DNA from: Desulfurivibrionaceae bacterium
GTDB taxonomy: Bacteria > Desulfobacterota > Desulfobulbia > Desulfobulbales > VMSU01
DNA: 64,000 bases
NCBI GenBank assembly: GCA_030145275.1
Contig: JAQYVV010000002.1
Location: forward strand, 1-64,000
Direction: 5' to 3'
Part shown: one piece after another, positions 17,655-26,193 of the stretch
Position numbering within the stretch: the stretch's first letter is position 1
Layout: the number at the start of each line of letters is the position of its first letter
Program-made: the position numbers and the translations under genes
The notes under the pieces: generated by a model
The model's database searches: none
What the model was told of the DNA's origin: nothing
The model's input: only the letters and a program-made list of their open reading frames with translations

Positions 17655-18785
17655 TTAATCTTTTTCGGTATGGCAGACGAAGCAGCCGCAAGCAGCATTA
17701 GCTGTGCCTGTACTACAGGTGTCGTAATCCCACCTGAGCATGTCGGGATAGGGTGAGCCGTGGGGGCGGTGGCATGAGATGCACATGACAACAGCGTTTT
17801 TCCGGGTTTGATCCTCCAGATCCAGCCAGCCGACCGGCGCCAAAGGATTGTAGTCGGTTTCAGGGTTATAAGAGTTGTACTCGCCGGACTCAGGAAGAAC
17901 CAGATCAGTGGGGTGTCTTAACCAGGGACTCGCTTGGCTAGCTTTGACGGTGGCCACATAGCCATCGTCAAGGCCATGAAACTCCATATGACACCCATTG
18001 CAAAAGCCATTCATGCTGTTGGTGATTTTCAAGCTCATGGTGTCTGGCCTGGCTACCCGATCATCGCCTTTATACTGGTTATGGCCGTTGTCTGGGTCTT
18101 GCTCCCAGTCAGGATCTTCGACCCCGGATACGTAGGCGTCAACATCGGTATGGCTGTTAAGGAAGCGGAAGTGTTGATTGTCCGCGTGATCGGTATGATG
18201 AAAGACATTGATGTGGCACCCCTGGCAGCCAGATAGCTGGGTTTCCAAGCCTGAAGGGGTGGGCATCAGTTCTGGTGCCTGTCCCAGGGAGTAATGACAA
18301 GAGTCATTACACCCCTTTGTGTTGCCGGGGGCCCCTTCTGCTAAGGTAATATTGTTGTCTACGCCGCTTATTCCATAAACATTATGACCATAGGCATCAC
18401 CGTTTTCAACGAGCCAGTAAAAATTCCCACCAGCCAGGTGATTTGTGGGTGTTACGGTATTAAAAACTATGGGGATGCGGGTCGAGCCGATTGTAACAAT
18501 GGTATCATCGGTTGAGCTGGTATGACAGCCAACGCAGCTGGTGACGGTAAGGTTTGCTTGAGCACCGGCATTGCTGCCACCGGCCAGCTCTCCTTCGTCA
18601 CCATTCCAGCCAACATAGGGTGTTCCCGTACTGGACAGAGCCAGGGCAGCACCGTTTTGGCTGTTATGCATGATGTGGCAGGTGGCACAGGTACCTGTTA
18701 CTTTGGCCATGGCTTCTGCTGGACAAAGCGTGTAGGCAGCAATAAAGCTGAGGAGAAGACTAAGGAGCTTGGTGGTATTGTGCAT
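17655..18785 (-). CDS. Periplasmic multiheme c-type cytochrome, seven haem motifs
   Basis: The 376-residue protein has a signal peptide (to about AEAMA, residue 27) and then seven haem attachment motifs: CATCH, CVGCH, CNDSCH, CQGCH, CNGCH, CISCH and CFVCH. The third is a CX3CH variant. Many additional histidines can serve as distal ligands. The sequence is of the doubled-CXXCH type and resembles no named enzyme I can identify, so an electron-transfer role is inferred. I chose the ATG at 18785, with GGAGGGG just upstream. The gene stands alone with an AT-rich upstream spacer (18786-19022) in which I see no other gene. Confidence 0.85.
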   Translation of the reverse strand: MHNTTKLLSLLLSFIAAYTLCPAEAMAKVTGTCATCHIMHNSQNGAALALSSTGTPYVGWNGDEGELAGGSNAGAQANLTVTSCVGCHTSSTDDTIVTIGSTRIPIVFNTVTPTNHLAGGNFYWLVENGDAYGHNVYGISGVDNNITLAEGAPGNTKGCNDSCHYSLGQAPELMPTPSGLETQLSGCQGCHINVFHHTDHADNQHFRFLNSHTDVDAYVSGVEDPDWEQDPDNGHNQYKGDDRVARPDTMSLKITNSMNGFCNGCHMEFHGLDDGYVATVKASQASPWLRHPTDLVLPESGEYNSYNPETDYNPLAPVGWLDLEDQTRKNAVVMCISCHRPHGSPYPDMLRWDYDTCSTGTANAACGCFVCHTEKD

Positions 18786-19022
18786 CACCCCTCCGGTTTC
18801 ATTATGGTTTGGCGTTACATTAATTTACATTTATCATAATGAAATATGGATTGTTTTTCAGTTATTTACATTTTCAAATTTAGTTAAACAAAACAAAAAA
18901 AACTGAGATAATCAATAAAATAATTGTTTCTTGCACCAGATTTTTTTAGTTTTGGCCTCTTTTCTTTGAAAAGAGTAACAGGTTTATAGGGTGTTTGTGT
19001 GTTAAGTATATCTGTGGTGAGC

Positions 19023-19103
19023 CTAAAATTTATCCTCTGCCCTCTTGATTTTATAATAATTATTAAACACCTTACTTTTAGTTGCGACAAAATTATGTCT
19101 TGC
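19023..19103 (-). pseudogene. 3' remnant of a second TolC-like gene
   Basis: On the minus strand the 26 last codons read NFVATKSKVFNNYYKIKRAEDKF and stop at 19023-19025. This lines up with NFVAAKSEVFDNYYRITRAVEKF and stop at the end of the TolC gene (24943). The DNA match extends over about 80 bases. Nothing upstream of it survives, since speB ends at 19114. It lies in the same orientation as the intact gene, 5.9 kb away. Confidence 0.75.
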
Positions 19104-19113
19104 AGCCTGGCCC

Positions 19114-20037
19114 TTATTTATCTAATTGCCAATAGTCTCTGTTGATTGGACTTCTGGTCAGATATCCCATCGTGTTGTAGACAAGTTGGGCCGCCGCAAA
19201 TGAGCAGCTATGGAGAATATTGATGGGAGCGAACTCAACAAGGTCAAATCCTAAGCAGATGCGCCTTGCCAGGCAGCGTTCTATAAGCCACATTGCCTGA
19301 TACCAAGACAAGCCTCCGGGGACGGGGGTGCCGGTTGCCGGAAAGACGGCAGAGTCCAAGGCGTCAATATCAAAGGTGAGGTAGACCTTCTCTGGGAAAT
19401 TCTTAGGGATCTGAACCAGATCAATGCCTTTCTGGCAGATTTCTTCCGCATCAAAATAAGTAATTCCGTGCTTTTCACGAAAAATTTGTTCCTCGTAAGA
19501 GTAGCTTCGGGTGCCGATCTGGATAAGTGGAATATCATTATCCCACACCCTCTTCATCGTGCAGGCATGACTGAGCTTTGAGCCTTCATAGCTGTCGCGT
19601 AGGTCAGCATGGGCGTCAAACTGGATTACTCCAAAAGAGTTGTTCTTTTCAGCAATGGCCTGGGTTGCCCCAAGGGTCACGGTATGCTCGCCACCCAGAA
19701 CAACCGGGATGCTTTTTGAAGCCAAAGAGGTGCGAACTGTCGACTGAATATTTTCTAATGCCTTTTCCACAGAACCATGGCAGTCCACCGGTGCTGCGGT
19801 GAAAATACCGTGGTCAGCTGGGATGCTTTTGCTGTCAAACAGCTCAAGTTGGGCTGAGGCCCGCAGGATTTCAGCCGGCCCGGATGCCGTCCCCGTACCG
19901 TAGGAAACACTCTTTTCGAGGGGGGCTGGAATAATGTGGAAAAGCGCCTCTGCAGGTGATAGCGGTGCCACATCTTGGCCATGAAAACGCAAAGATGTAG
20001 CCAAGGCTGGCTCAGGAAAGTCTGTTTTTGAAGTCAT
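19114..20037 (-). CDS. speB: Agmatinase (ureohydrolase family)
   Basis: This 307-residue ureohydrolase should split agmatine to putrescine and urea. Manganese-site motifs are clear: GGEHTVTLG (His), FDAHADLRDSYEGSKLSHAC (Asp/His cluster) and DIDALDSAVFPATGTPVPGG. The upstream 45 codons of the open frame are unlike the family, so I take the ATG at 20037 (MTSKTDFPEP). This start overlaps the end of nspC by 26 bases, as in a tightly packed operon. Agmatinase rather than arginase is inferred from the arginine decarboxylase in the same cluster. Confidence 0.85.
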   Translation of the reverse strand: MTSKTDFPEPALATSLRFHGQDVAPLSPAEALFHIIPAPLEKSVSYGTGTASGPAEILRASAQLELFDSKSIPADHGIFTAAPVDCHGSVEKALENIQSTVRTSLASKSIPVVLGGEHTVTLGATQAIAEKNNSFGVIQFDAHADLRDSYEGSKLSHACTMKRVWDNDIPLIQIGTRSYSYEEQIFREKHGITYFDAEEICQKGIDLVQIPKNFPEKVYLTFDIDALDSAVFPATGTPVPGGLSWYQAMWLIERCLARRICLGFDLVEFAPINILHSCSFAAAQLVYNTMGYLTRSPINRDYWQLDK

Positions 20038-21166
20038 GATAGTCAAACTCCTTGATAATCTGACAGTTTTCGCCATTGGCAAGCGCAATGCCGGGCAGGC
20101 GGACACCATTAAAGGTGGTTGTTTTGACCATGGTATAATGGGCCATATCGGTAAATACGAGTTTATCGTCAATATTTAACGTATTGTCAAAAGAGTAGTC
20201 ACCCACTATATCTCCAGCAAGGCAACTGTTGCCAGCCAAACGGTATAGGTATTTTTTGAGTCCTGCTTTGGCGGCGCCGATAATTTCCGGGCGATAGGGC
20301 ATCTCAAGAACGTCTGGCAGGTGTGTCGATACCGAGCAGTCCAGGATGGCGATATCAATATCATTTTGGACAATATCTAAAACAGTTGTAACAAAAATAC
20401 CGGCGTTCAGTGCCACGGCCTCACCGGGCTCCAGGTAGAGATCCACATTATGGCGACTTTTAAAATCTTTTAAAATGTGACAAAGATGGCCAACATCGTA
20501 GCCAGGTTTGGTAATATGGTGCCCCCCTCCCAGATTGACCCAATTAACGGAGGCTATCTCGTCGCTGAAGGTCTTGTCGATGGCGGCAATGGTCCGCTCC
20601 AGGGCAAAGGAGTCGTTTTCGCACAGGGTATGGAAATGCAGACCGCTTACGCCTTGCATGTCAAAATCTGCCAGTGACTCTTTTCTTATTCCTAGGCGCG
20701 AACCGGAGGCGCAAGGGTCATAGAGCGGGGTACTAACTTCCGAGTGTTGCGGGTTCAGGCGGAGGCCGAACTGAACCTTATGGGCAAACTGCTCACAAAG
20801 GGGCTTGAATCTTTGCCACTGGGAGATGGAGTTGAAGGTGACATGATTACTTAATTCTAATATTTGCGAAAGGCTATCCTGGCTGTAGGCCGGAGAAAAG
20901 GTGTGCACCTCACGGCCAAACTCTTCCCTGCCTAATCTTGCTTCATCGACTGAACTGGCACAGGTCCCAGCTAATACCTTGTTTAAGATAGGAAAGGTGC
21001 TGAACATGGAAAAACCTTTCAGGGCGAGCAATATTTTTACGTCTGCGTTTTGCTGTACCTGGTCAAGAATGGCAAGATTCCGCTCAAGGGCCTCCTGATC
21101 CACAACAAAGCAAGGCGATGGTAACTGCTGCAAATCAAGGTTTACTTTGTCTCCATCAAGAATCAT
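20012..21166 (-). CDS. nspC: Carboxynorspermidine/carboxyspermidine decarboxylase
   Basis: The 384-residue fold-III PLP decarboxylase contains the PLP lysine in ILLALKGFSMFS (Lys near 49), GLHFHTLCEND, NLGGGHHITKPGYD and YLEPGEAVALNAG. These are the marks of NspC, which decarboxylates carboxyspermidine to spermidine. Its ATG overlaps the stop of the upstream CASDH gene (ATGA, 21163-21166), giving translational coupling, and its end overlaps speB. This enzyme marks the alternative spermidine route that does not need S-adenosylmethionine decarboxylase. Confidence 0.93.
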   Translation of the reverse strand: MILDGDKVNLDLQQLPSPCFVVDQEALERNLAILDQVQQNADVKILLALKGFSMFSTFPILNKVLAGTCASSVDEARLGREEFGREVHTFSPAYSQDSLSQILELSNHVTFNSISQWQRFKPLCEQFAHKVQFGLRLNPQHSEVSTPLYDPCASGSRLGIRKESLADFDMQGVSGLHFHTLCENDSFALERTIAAIDKTFSDEIASVNWVNLGGGHHITKPGYDVGHLCHILKDFKSRHNVDLYLEPGEAVALNAGIFVTTVLDIVQNDIDIAILDCSVSTHLPDVLEMPYRPEIIGAAKAGLKKYLYRLAGNSCLAGDIVGDYSFDNTLNIDDKLVFTDMAHYTMVKTTTFNGVRLPGIALANGENCQIIKEFDYHDFKNRLS

Positions 21167-22362
21167 AAGTCAATTCCGGCCAGGTCTCCTTCATATTCCA
21201 CCCATGGGAGGCCATGAAGATTCAATTTTTGCATGAAGGGCTCGGGGTCGAACTGCTCCATATTGAAAACGCCTTTACCGCGCCAACTGCCGTTGAGCAT
21301 CATCATGGCGCCGATCATGGCAGGTACTCCGGTGGTGTAGGAAACAGCCTGGGACTGCACCTCTTCATAGCATTTCTGATGATCGCAGATATTATAGATG
21401 TAATAGGATTTTTCCTTGCCGTCTTTAATTCCACGAATCAGGCAGCCAATGCAGGTGCGCCCCTTGGTGAGCGGTCCCAGTGAACCGGGATCAGGTAAAA
21501 CGGCCTTGAGAAACTTTAAGGGGATTATCTCCTGGCCCTCATACGTTACCGGCTTAATGCTGGTCATGCCGATGTTTTGCAGAACATTAAGGTGGGTCAG
21601 GTATTGTTGGGAGAAGGTCATCCAGAAGCGGCCCCGCTTTATTTCCGGAAAATGCTTCATCAAAGACTCAAGTTCCTCGTGATACATCAAATAGATGTCT
21701 TTGGGGCCTATTCCTTCAGGAAAGTCAAAACTCTGAAATTGACTTAAGGGCTCTGTCTCAACCCATCTGCCATTCTCATAGAACTTGCCGCGTTGAGTAA
21801 CCTCCCTGATATTAATTTCAGGATTGAAGTTGGTGGCAAAGGACTGGCCATGATCGCCGGCATTGCAATCAATGATGTCAAGATAGTGGATCTCATCAAA
21901 ATGTTTCTTCTTGGCCCAGGCTGTAAACACATTGGTTACACCAGGGTCAAAGCCGCTTCCCAAAAGGGCCATAAGTCCTTTTTCTTCAAAACGTTGCTGA
22001 TAGTCCCACTGCCATTTGTAGCAAAATTTGGCTTCATCGGGTGGCTCATAATTGGCGGTGTCAAGGTAGTCCACCCCGGTCTCCAGGCAGGCATCCATAA
22101 TGTGAAGGTCCTGATAGGGCAGGGCAACATTTAACACCAGGTCGGGCTTGAAGTCGTTTATCAAGGTCACCAGTTCCGGCACATTATCGGCATCGACCTG
22201 TTCTGTTTGGATTGGTTTTTTGATTTGTGCCGCAATATTTTCACACTTGCTCAGGGTACGGCTGGCCAGGCAAATTTCAGAAAAAACTTCCGGCACCTGG
22301 GCACATTTATGGGTGACAACAGAACCCACCCCACCGGCCCCAATAATAAGTACTTTTGACAT
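21163..22362 (-). CDS. Carboxynorspermidine/carboxyspermidine dehydrogenase (saccharopine dehydrogenase family)
   Basis: The 399-residue NAD(P)-dependent enzyme opens with a Rossmann GxGGVG motif (VLIIGAGGVGSVVTHKC). It contains the family's DTANYEPPDEA, LLGSGFDPGVTNVF and GRTCIGCLIRG segments. In polyamine synthesis it condenses putrescine or diaminopropane with aspartate semialdehyde and reduces the product to the carboxy-polyamine used by NspC. The ATG at 22362, with GGGAGA upstream, is preferred over the GTG three bases earlier. It is the first gene after the MITE that separates it from speA. Confidence 0.9.
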   Translation of the reverse strand: MSKVLIIGAGGVGSVVTHKCAQVPEVFSEICLASRTLSKCENIAAQIKKPIQTEQVDADNVPELVTLINDFKPDLVLNVALPYQDLHIMDACLETGVDYLDTANYEPPDEAKFCYKWQWDYQQRFEEKGLMALLGSGFDPGVTNVFTAWAKKKHFDEIHYLDIIDCNAGDHGQSFATNFNPEINIREVTQRGKFYENGRWVETEPLSQFQSFDFPEGIGPKDIYLMYHEELESLMKHFPEIKRGRFWMTFSQQYLTHLNVLQNIGMTSIKPVTYEGQEIIPLKFLKAVLPDPGSLGPLTKGRTCIGCLIRGIKDGKEKSYYIYNICDHQKCYEEVQSQAVSYTTGVPAMIGAMMMLNGSWRGKGVFNMEQFDPEPFMQKLNLHGLPWVEYEGDLAGIDL

Positions 22363-22408
22363 CACTATTCTCCCGACAACCCTCCATTTGCGGAGGTATT
22401 AATTATTC

Positions 22409-22708
22409 GTAACTTTTCAGCTGCACCCCATCTGCGCGCGAACAGTACTTCCAGCATACCGATGTATAGCTGAAAGTACTGTTCACACACACCTGGGGCA
22501 CATCTGAAAAGTTACAATTACGGTGGTTATGCCCGTTTTGGGGCCCTACCTGAAGCTACAATGATTCGTAAATATTGCTAAAAAAAACAAGCGGAGGGTG
22601 TAACTGTTTGGAAACGCTTCATAGGGAGGCGATCAGGCCGGCCAGCAATACCCCCTGTATGCTGGTCGGCCTGATCGCCTTCCTATGGAGTGTTTCCGAA
22701 TAGTTACA
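22409..22708. mobile_element. IS66-type composite MITE, copy 2 (300 bp, 8-bp TSD)
   Basis: The outer ends are GTAACTTTTCAG (22409) and GAATAGTTACA (22708), flanked by perfect AATTATTC at 22401-22408 and 22709-22716. Inside lie two full palindromes, 22409-22515 (GTAACTTTTCAG/CTGAAAAGTTAC) and 22600-22707 (GTAACTGTTTGG..., arms of about 45 bp with the core CAGGCCGGCCAGCA and its near complement). The right target copy overlaps the speA stop codon at 22711. No protein is encoded. Confidence 0.85.
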
Positions 22709-22710
22709 AA

Positions 22711-24636
22711 TTATTCTCGTTCAAAATAGGAATACCCCCGCAAACCCTCATCAAATATACGCAGAATGGTTTTGCGGTCTTTTACTTTGATAAATCCTTT
22801 ATGGATAGAATCTTCAGCAAATCTTTTAATCCGTTGCTTTATGGCTTTCACATCATATTCAACATAGGACAATATGTCAGCAACGGAGTCGCCTTCCAGT
22901 TCACGGACAAACTCGTAGGAGCCGTCATCATTGATATGAATAGAAACGACATTGGTATCACCAAAGAGATTGTGCAAATCCCCCAATGTTTCCTGATAGG
23001 CCCCCACCAAGAAAACACCGAGGTAATATTCTTCGTTTTCCTTGAGGTCATGAAGCTTGATAGTTCTTTTGGCCTTGTCGGCGTTGGGGAATAGATCTAT
23101 CTTACCGTCACTGTCACAGGTAATATCTGCAATAATGGCGGGTCGGGATGGTTCCTCATCAAGACGATGAATCGGGCAAATCGGAAAAAGCTGGTTTATG
23201 GCCCAGACGTCAGGAAGAGACTGGAAAACACTAAAGTTGCCATAGTAAACATCGGACAAGGCATCATTGATTTGCTGAATTTCCCTGGGTACATGTTTTA
23301 GTTTTGCCGCAGTCTCGGATATTTTTAAGAGGATATGCCTGAAAAGGTCTTCGGCAATGGCCCGTTCCCGAATGCTGATTTGGCCATGTTTAAACAACTG
23401 TCTGGCCTGGTCCCGATAAAAAAGGGTGTCATTATAACACTCCTGAATATGTTTGGGAGAGACCATCTTGTAGGTGCTTAAAAGATTTTCCAGGAGATCG
23501 TTTGAGGTTTTAGGGAGTTCCTTGGGGATTGGATGGGGAATGTAAGACGAGACATCGAGGACATTAAAGAGCAGAATTGAGTAATAGGCCACAGTTGCCC
23601 TGCCAGACTCGGTGATTATGGTTGGATGCGGTGTCTTGCTCTTGTCAAGAACCGTTGCGATAGTCTCAACGATATCGAAACAATACTCATCCAAGGAATA
23701 GTTGCGACTGGAGGGTTCGTTGGTGCGGCTACCGTCATAATCAACCGCTAAACCGCCACCAAGGTCAAGATGCCCCATGGCGGCCCCTTCCTTGACTAAT
23801 TCTTCGTAGATGCGGCAGGCCTCCATGACCCCGGCACGAATGTCCCTGATATTAGAAATCTGGGAGCCGAGATGATAATGGAGGAGATTAAGGCAGTCGA
23901 GTTTATTTTCTTTTTTGAGGCGGTCCACAATATGAATTATCTGGCTCATATTAAGGCCAAAGACACTGCTGTCACCACCTGAGGCGGACCATTTCCCCTC
24001 GGCCTTGGCCGTCAGTTTCATGCGAAGGCCAAGTTTGGGTCGGACCCCGATGATGGCGGCACGCGCCAGAATAAGGTCAAGTTCACCGGGTGTCTCAATA
24101 ACAAAAAAACATTGCAGCCCCATTTTGGTGGCATACAAGCCAAGGTCGATGAACTCTTCGTCCTTGTAGCCGTTACAGATCAGGCAGGCGTTGCGGTTTT
24201 CCAATATTGAAATAGCGGCAATCAGTTCCGGTTTACTGCCGGCCTCAAGACCATGGTCAAATTTACTGCCAAACTCAGCAATAGCCTCGACCACCTGTTC
24301 CTGCTGATTGACTTTTATGGGAAAGACACCCTTGTAAGAACCGTTATAGTTTAGTTCCTTTATCGCCTTGGCAAAGGTTGCATGAAGCATCTTGATCTGA
24401 GAACCGAGAATGTTCTCAATCCGGAGAAGCACCGGCATATCCATGCCGCGGTCAAGTATACCTTTAACAACCTTGGGAAGACTAACCCGAGGCCCCTCTT
24501 TTTTACCGCTGGGGGAAATGACAATATCGCCGTTTTCGTCAACGGCGAAGTATCCAGCTCCCCACCTATCGACTCCGTAAAGATGAGCCGCATCCTTGGG
24601 GGTCCATTTGGTAGGTTTTTTCTGTGTTGCGGCCAT
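22711..24636 (-). CDS. speA: Biosynthetic arginine decarboxylase
   Basis: The 641-residue PLP enzyme makes agmatine from arginine. Its features are the PLP-lysine region YKGVFPIKVNQQEQVVEAI, LLHYHLGSQISNIRDI, HLDLGGGLAVDYDGS, ITESGRATVAYYS and the C-terminal VFLVGAYQETLGDLHNLFGDTN. The length matches SpeA (about 640-660). The ATG at 24636 (MAATQKKPTKW), with GAGGG 9 bases upstream, is preferred to the more distal ATG of the open frame. With speB, CASDH and nspC it completes arginine to spermidine. Its stop codon coincides with a MITE target duplication. Confidence 0.95.
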   Translation of the reverse strand: MAATQKKPTKWTPKDAAHLYGVDRWGAGYFAVDENGDIVISPSGKKEGPRVSLPKVVKGILDRGMDMPVLLRIENILGSQIKMLHATFAKAIKELNYNGSYKGVFPIKVNQQEQVVEAIAEFGSKFDHGLEAGSKPELIAAISILENRNACLICNGYKDEEFIDLGLYATKMGLQCFFVIETPGELDLILARAAIIGVRPKLGLRMKLTAKAEGKWSASGGDSSVFGLNMSQIIHIVDRLKKENKLDCLNLLHYHLGSQISNIRDIRAGVMEACRIYEELVKEGAAMGHLDLGGGLAVDYDGSRTNEPSSRNYSLDEYCFDIVETIATVLDKSKTPHPTIITESGRATVAYYSILLFNVLDVSSYIPHPIPKELPKTSNDLLENLLSTYKMVSPKHIQECYNDTLFYRDQARQLFKHGQISIRERAIAEDLFRHILLKISETAAKLKHVPREIQQINDALSDVYYGNFSVFQSLPDVWAINQLFPICPIHRLDEEPSRPAIIADITCDSDGKIDLFPNADKAKRTIKLHDLKENEEYYLGVFLVGAYQETLGDLHNLFGDTNVVSIHINDDGSYEFVRELEGDSVADILSYVEYDVKAIKQRIKRFAEDSIHKGFIKVKDRKTILRIFDEGLRGYSYFERE

Positions 24637-24746
24637 GACGTTTGCCCTCGAAAATTTATATATGAAGATTTGATGCAAATATATGAATTTTCGTTAAAAA
24701 GCAAGCTGATTTTGCGACACCGTCTATTGCTCGGAGAGCCTCCTAA

Positions 24747-24944
24747 TCCGGATAAACCGGAAATAAGTACCTTAACAGTAGATGCAACACCTTTAACCGA
24801 ATCTACTGTTTTCATTTCGTGCCACTTAGTTCAGTACCCCCTCGGAGTCTGACGCTTACCTGTGGGGTGCTCTGTTTAGTCCCCCCTTGAGGGGGATGAA
24901 AAACACGAGATAAGCGCAGACTTCGAAATGATTTCTAAGGTACT
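24747..24944. repeat. AGTACCTTA-type dispersed repeat, copy A (198 bp)
   Basis: The repeat starts TCCGGATAAACCGGAAATA, followed by AGTACCTTA (24766), and ends with the inverted TAAGGTACT (24936-24944). The same sequence occurs at 39212-39330 and 58599-58777. The right end supplies the TAG stop of the TolC gene (24943-24945). Copies A and C share a long interior (CCCCCCTTGAGGGGGAT, CACGAGATAAGCGCAGACTT). It encodes no protein and lies in the 24637-24942 spacer. Confidence 0.8.
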
Positions 24945-26193
24945 AAAATTTTTCCACGGCCCTGGTGATTCTATAATAATTATCAAACACCTCACTTTTA
25001 GCTGCGACAAAATTATATTGCGCCCTTGAAAGATTGCTGATGGCGTCAAGCAGGTCTGATTCTGTGGTTACCCCTTCTTGATACGAGAGCCTGTTGACCC
25101 GCAGATTTTCCTCTGCCTGGACAATACTGCTTGCAGCGACCGTAACATTATCAATATTGACCTCATAATCCAAAAAGAGGTTGTCGAGCTGGCTGTTGAG
25201 ATCATTTTTGAGTTCGGCAAGATCATAGCGGATGGCTTGGGCCTCCAGTCTTGCCATCTTGATCTGGGAGTATTTATCAAAACCGTCAAAAATATTGATG
25301 GAGAGCACAAGTTTGGTGCGAAACTCCTCTTCGTTAACCCCGTTGCTGTTGCTGATCAGGCTGTCATCACTAGTTTGGTAGCTGCTGCTCAAGTCCACCT
25401 TCGGGTAATGACGGGCATGGGCAACGCCCACCTGGGCCTTAGCTGCCTGAATCAGTTCTTGCAGAACCTTGATTTCACTTCGATTCTTCAGCATGTCCGA
25501 CTTATACTGCTGCTGGCTGATCAGGGAGGGCAGCTTGTTAAATTCATCAAAAGTCAGTTGCTCTGCTTGTATGTCTGCCTCGATCTCCCTTTGCAGGAGT
25601 CGGAGACTCTTTTTTTCTTCAACCTGTGCTTTTTTCAGACTGATGACCGCATGGTCCAAGTCCACTTTGAATTTGAGCAGGTCACTCTTTTTGATTAAAC
25701 CAACCTCAAAGCGGCTGTTGGCATCCTTATGGATCTTGGCGATGGTATTGTGGAAATCCTGGGAAACCTGAAGATTGGCCTTGCGATTAAAGATAGAGAG
25801 GTAGCGCAGGGCCACATTCAGCATAATGTCTTGCTGGATGCCTTTGAGTTTATACGCTTCCGCTTTGTGCAGGAGTTGGGCCGATTCAATTGTATATTTA
25901 TCTTTGAAACCAGAAAAAAGATTGATGCTTACGGTCCCTGAAGCGTTGCTGTTTTCCCTGCTTTCGTAGAGAGAAGCCTCATCGAGATTGTTGGCAATAT
26001 ATGCAAGATCAAACGAGGGCAGGTAGCCGCTTTTTGCACTTTTTAATGACTGGCTGCTCTTGTCCAGCTGCGCTTGGTAGCGGTCAATAATTTTTCGATT
26101 CTCCAAGGCTGTTTGCTGCAGTTCCGTAAGACTAGCTGCATATGAGGTGCAAGAAAACAGCAGAAAGAAAAGGGTGAGATTAATTATTTTCAT
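24943..26193 (-). CDS. TolC-family outer membrane efflux protein
   Basis: The 416-residue product has a signal peptide (MKIINLTLFFLLFSCTSYA) and two homologous helical-hairpin halves typical of outer-membrane efflux proteins. Examples are RYLSIFNRKANLQVSQDF in the first half and LFLDYEVNIDNVTVAASSI plus VNRLSYQEGVTTESDLLDA in the second. The ATG at 26193, with AAAGGAG upstream, fits better than 26211. It overlaps the end of the RND pump gene by 14 bases. The stop codon lies inside a dispersed repeat, and a 3' fragment of a paralogue exists at 19023. Confidence 0.9.
   Translation of the reverse strand: MKIINLTLFFLLFSCTSYAASLTELQQTALENRKIIDRYQAQLDKSSQSLKSAKSGYLPSFDLAYIANNLDEASLYESRENSNASGTVSINLFSGFKDKYTIESAQLLHKAEAYKLKGIQQDIMLNVALRYLSIFNRKANLQVSQDFHNTIAKIHKDANSRFEVGLIKKSDLLKFKVDLDHAVISLKKAQVEEKKSLRLLQREIEADIQAEQLTFDEFNKLPSLISQQQYKSDMLKNRSEIKVLQELIQAAKAQVGVAHARHYPKVDLSSSYQTSDDSLISNSNGVNEEEFRTKLVLSINIFDGFDKYSQIKMARLEAQAIRYDLAELKNDLNSQLDNLFLDYEVNIDNVTVAASSIVQAEENLRVNRLSYQEGVTTESDLLDAISNLSRAQYNFVAAKSEVFDNYYRITRAVEKF

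Noticed and set aside
22600-22707. Strong long hairpin read first as a rho-independent terminator of speA
   Set aside because: The arms reach the very tips, there is no T-run, and with the neighbouring palindrome it is bracketed by an 8-bp duplication, so it is better explained as a mobile element.
25078-25698. 206-codon open frame on the plus strand
   Set aside because: It lies entirely antisense to the TolC-like gene.
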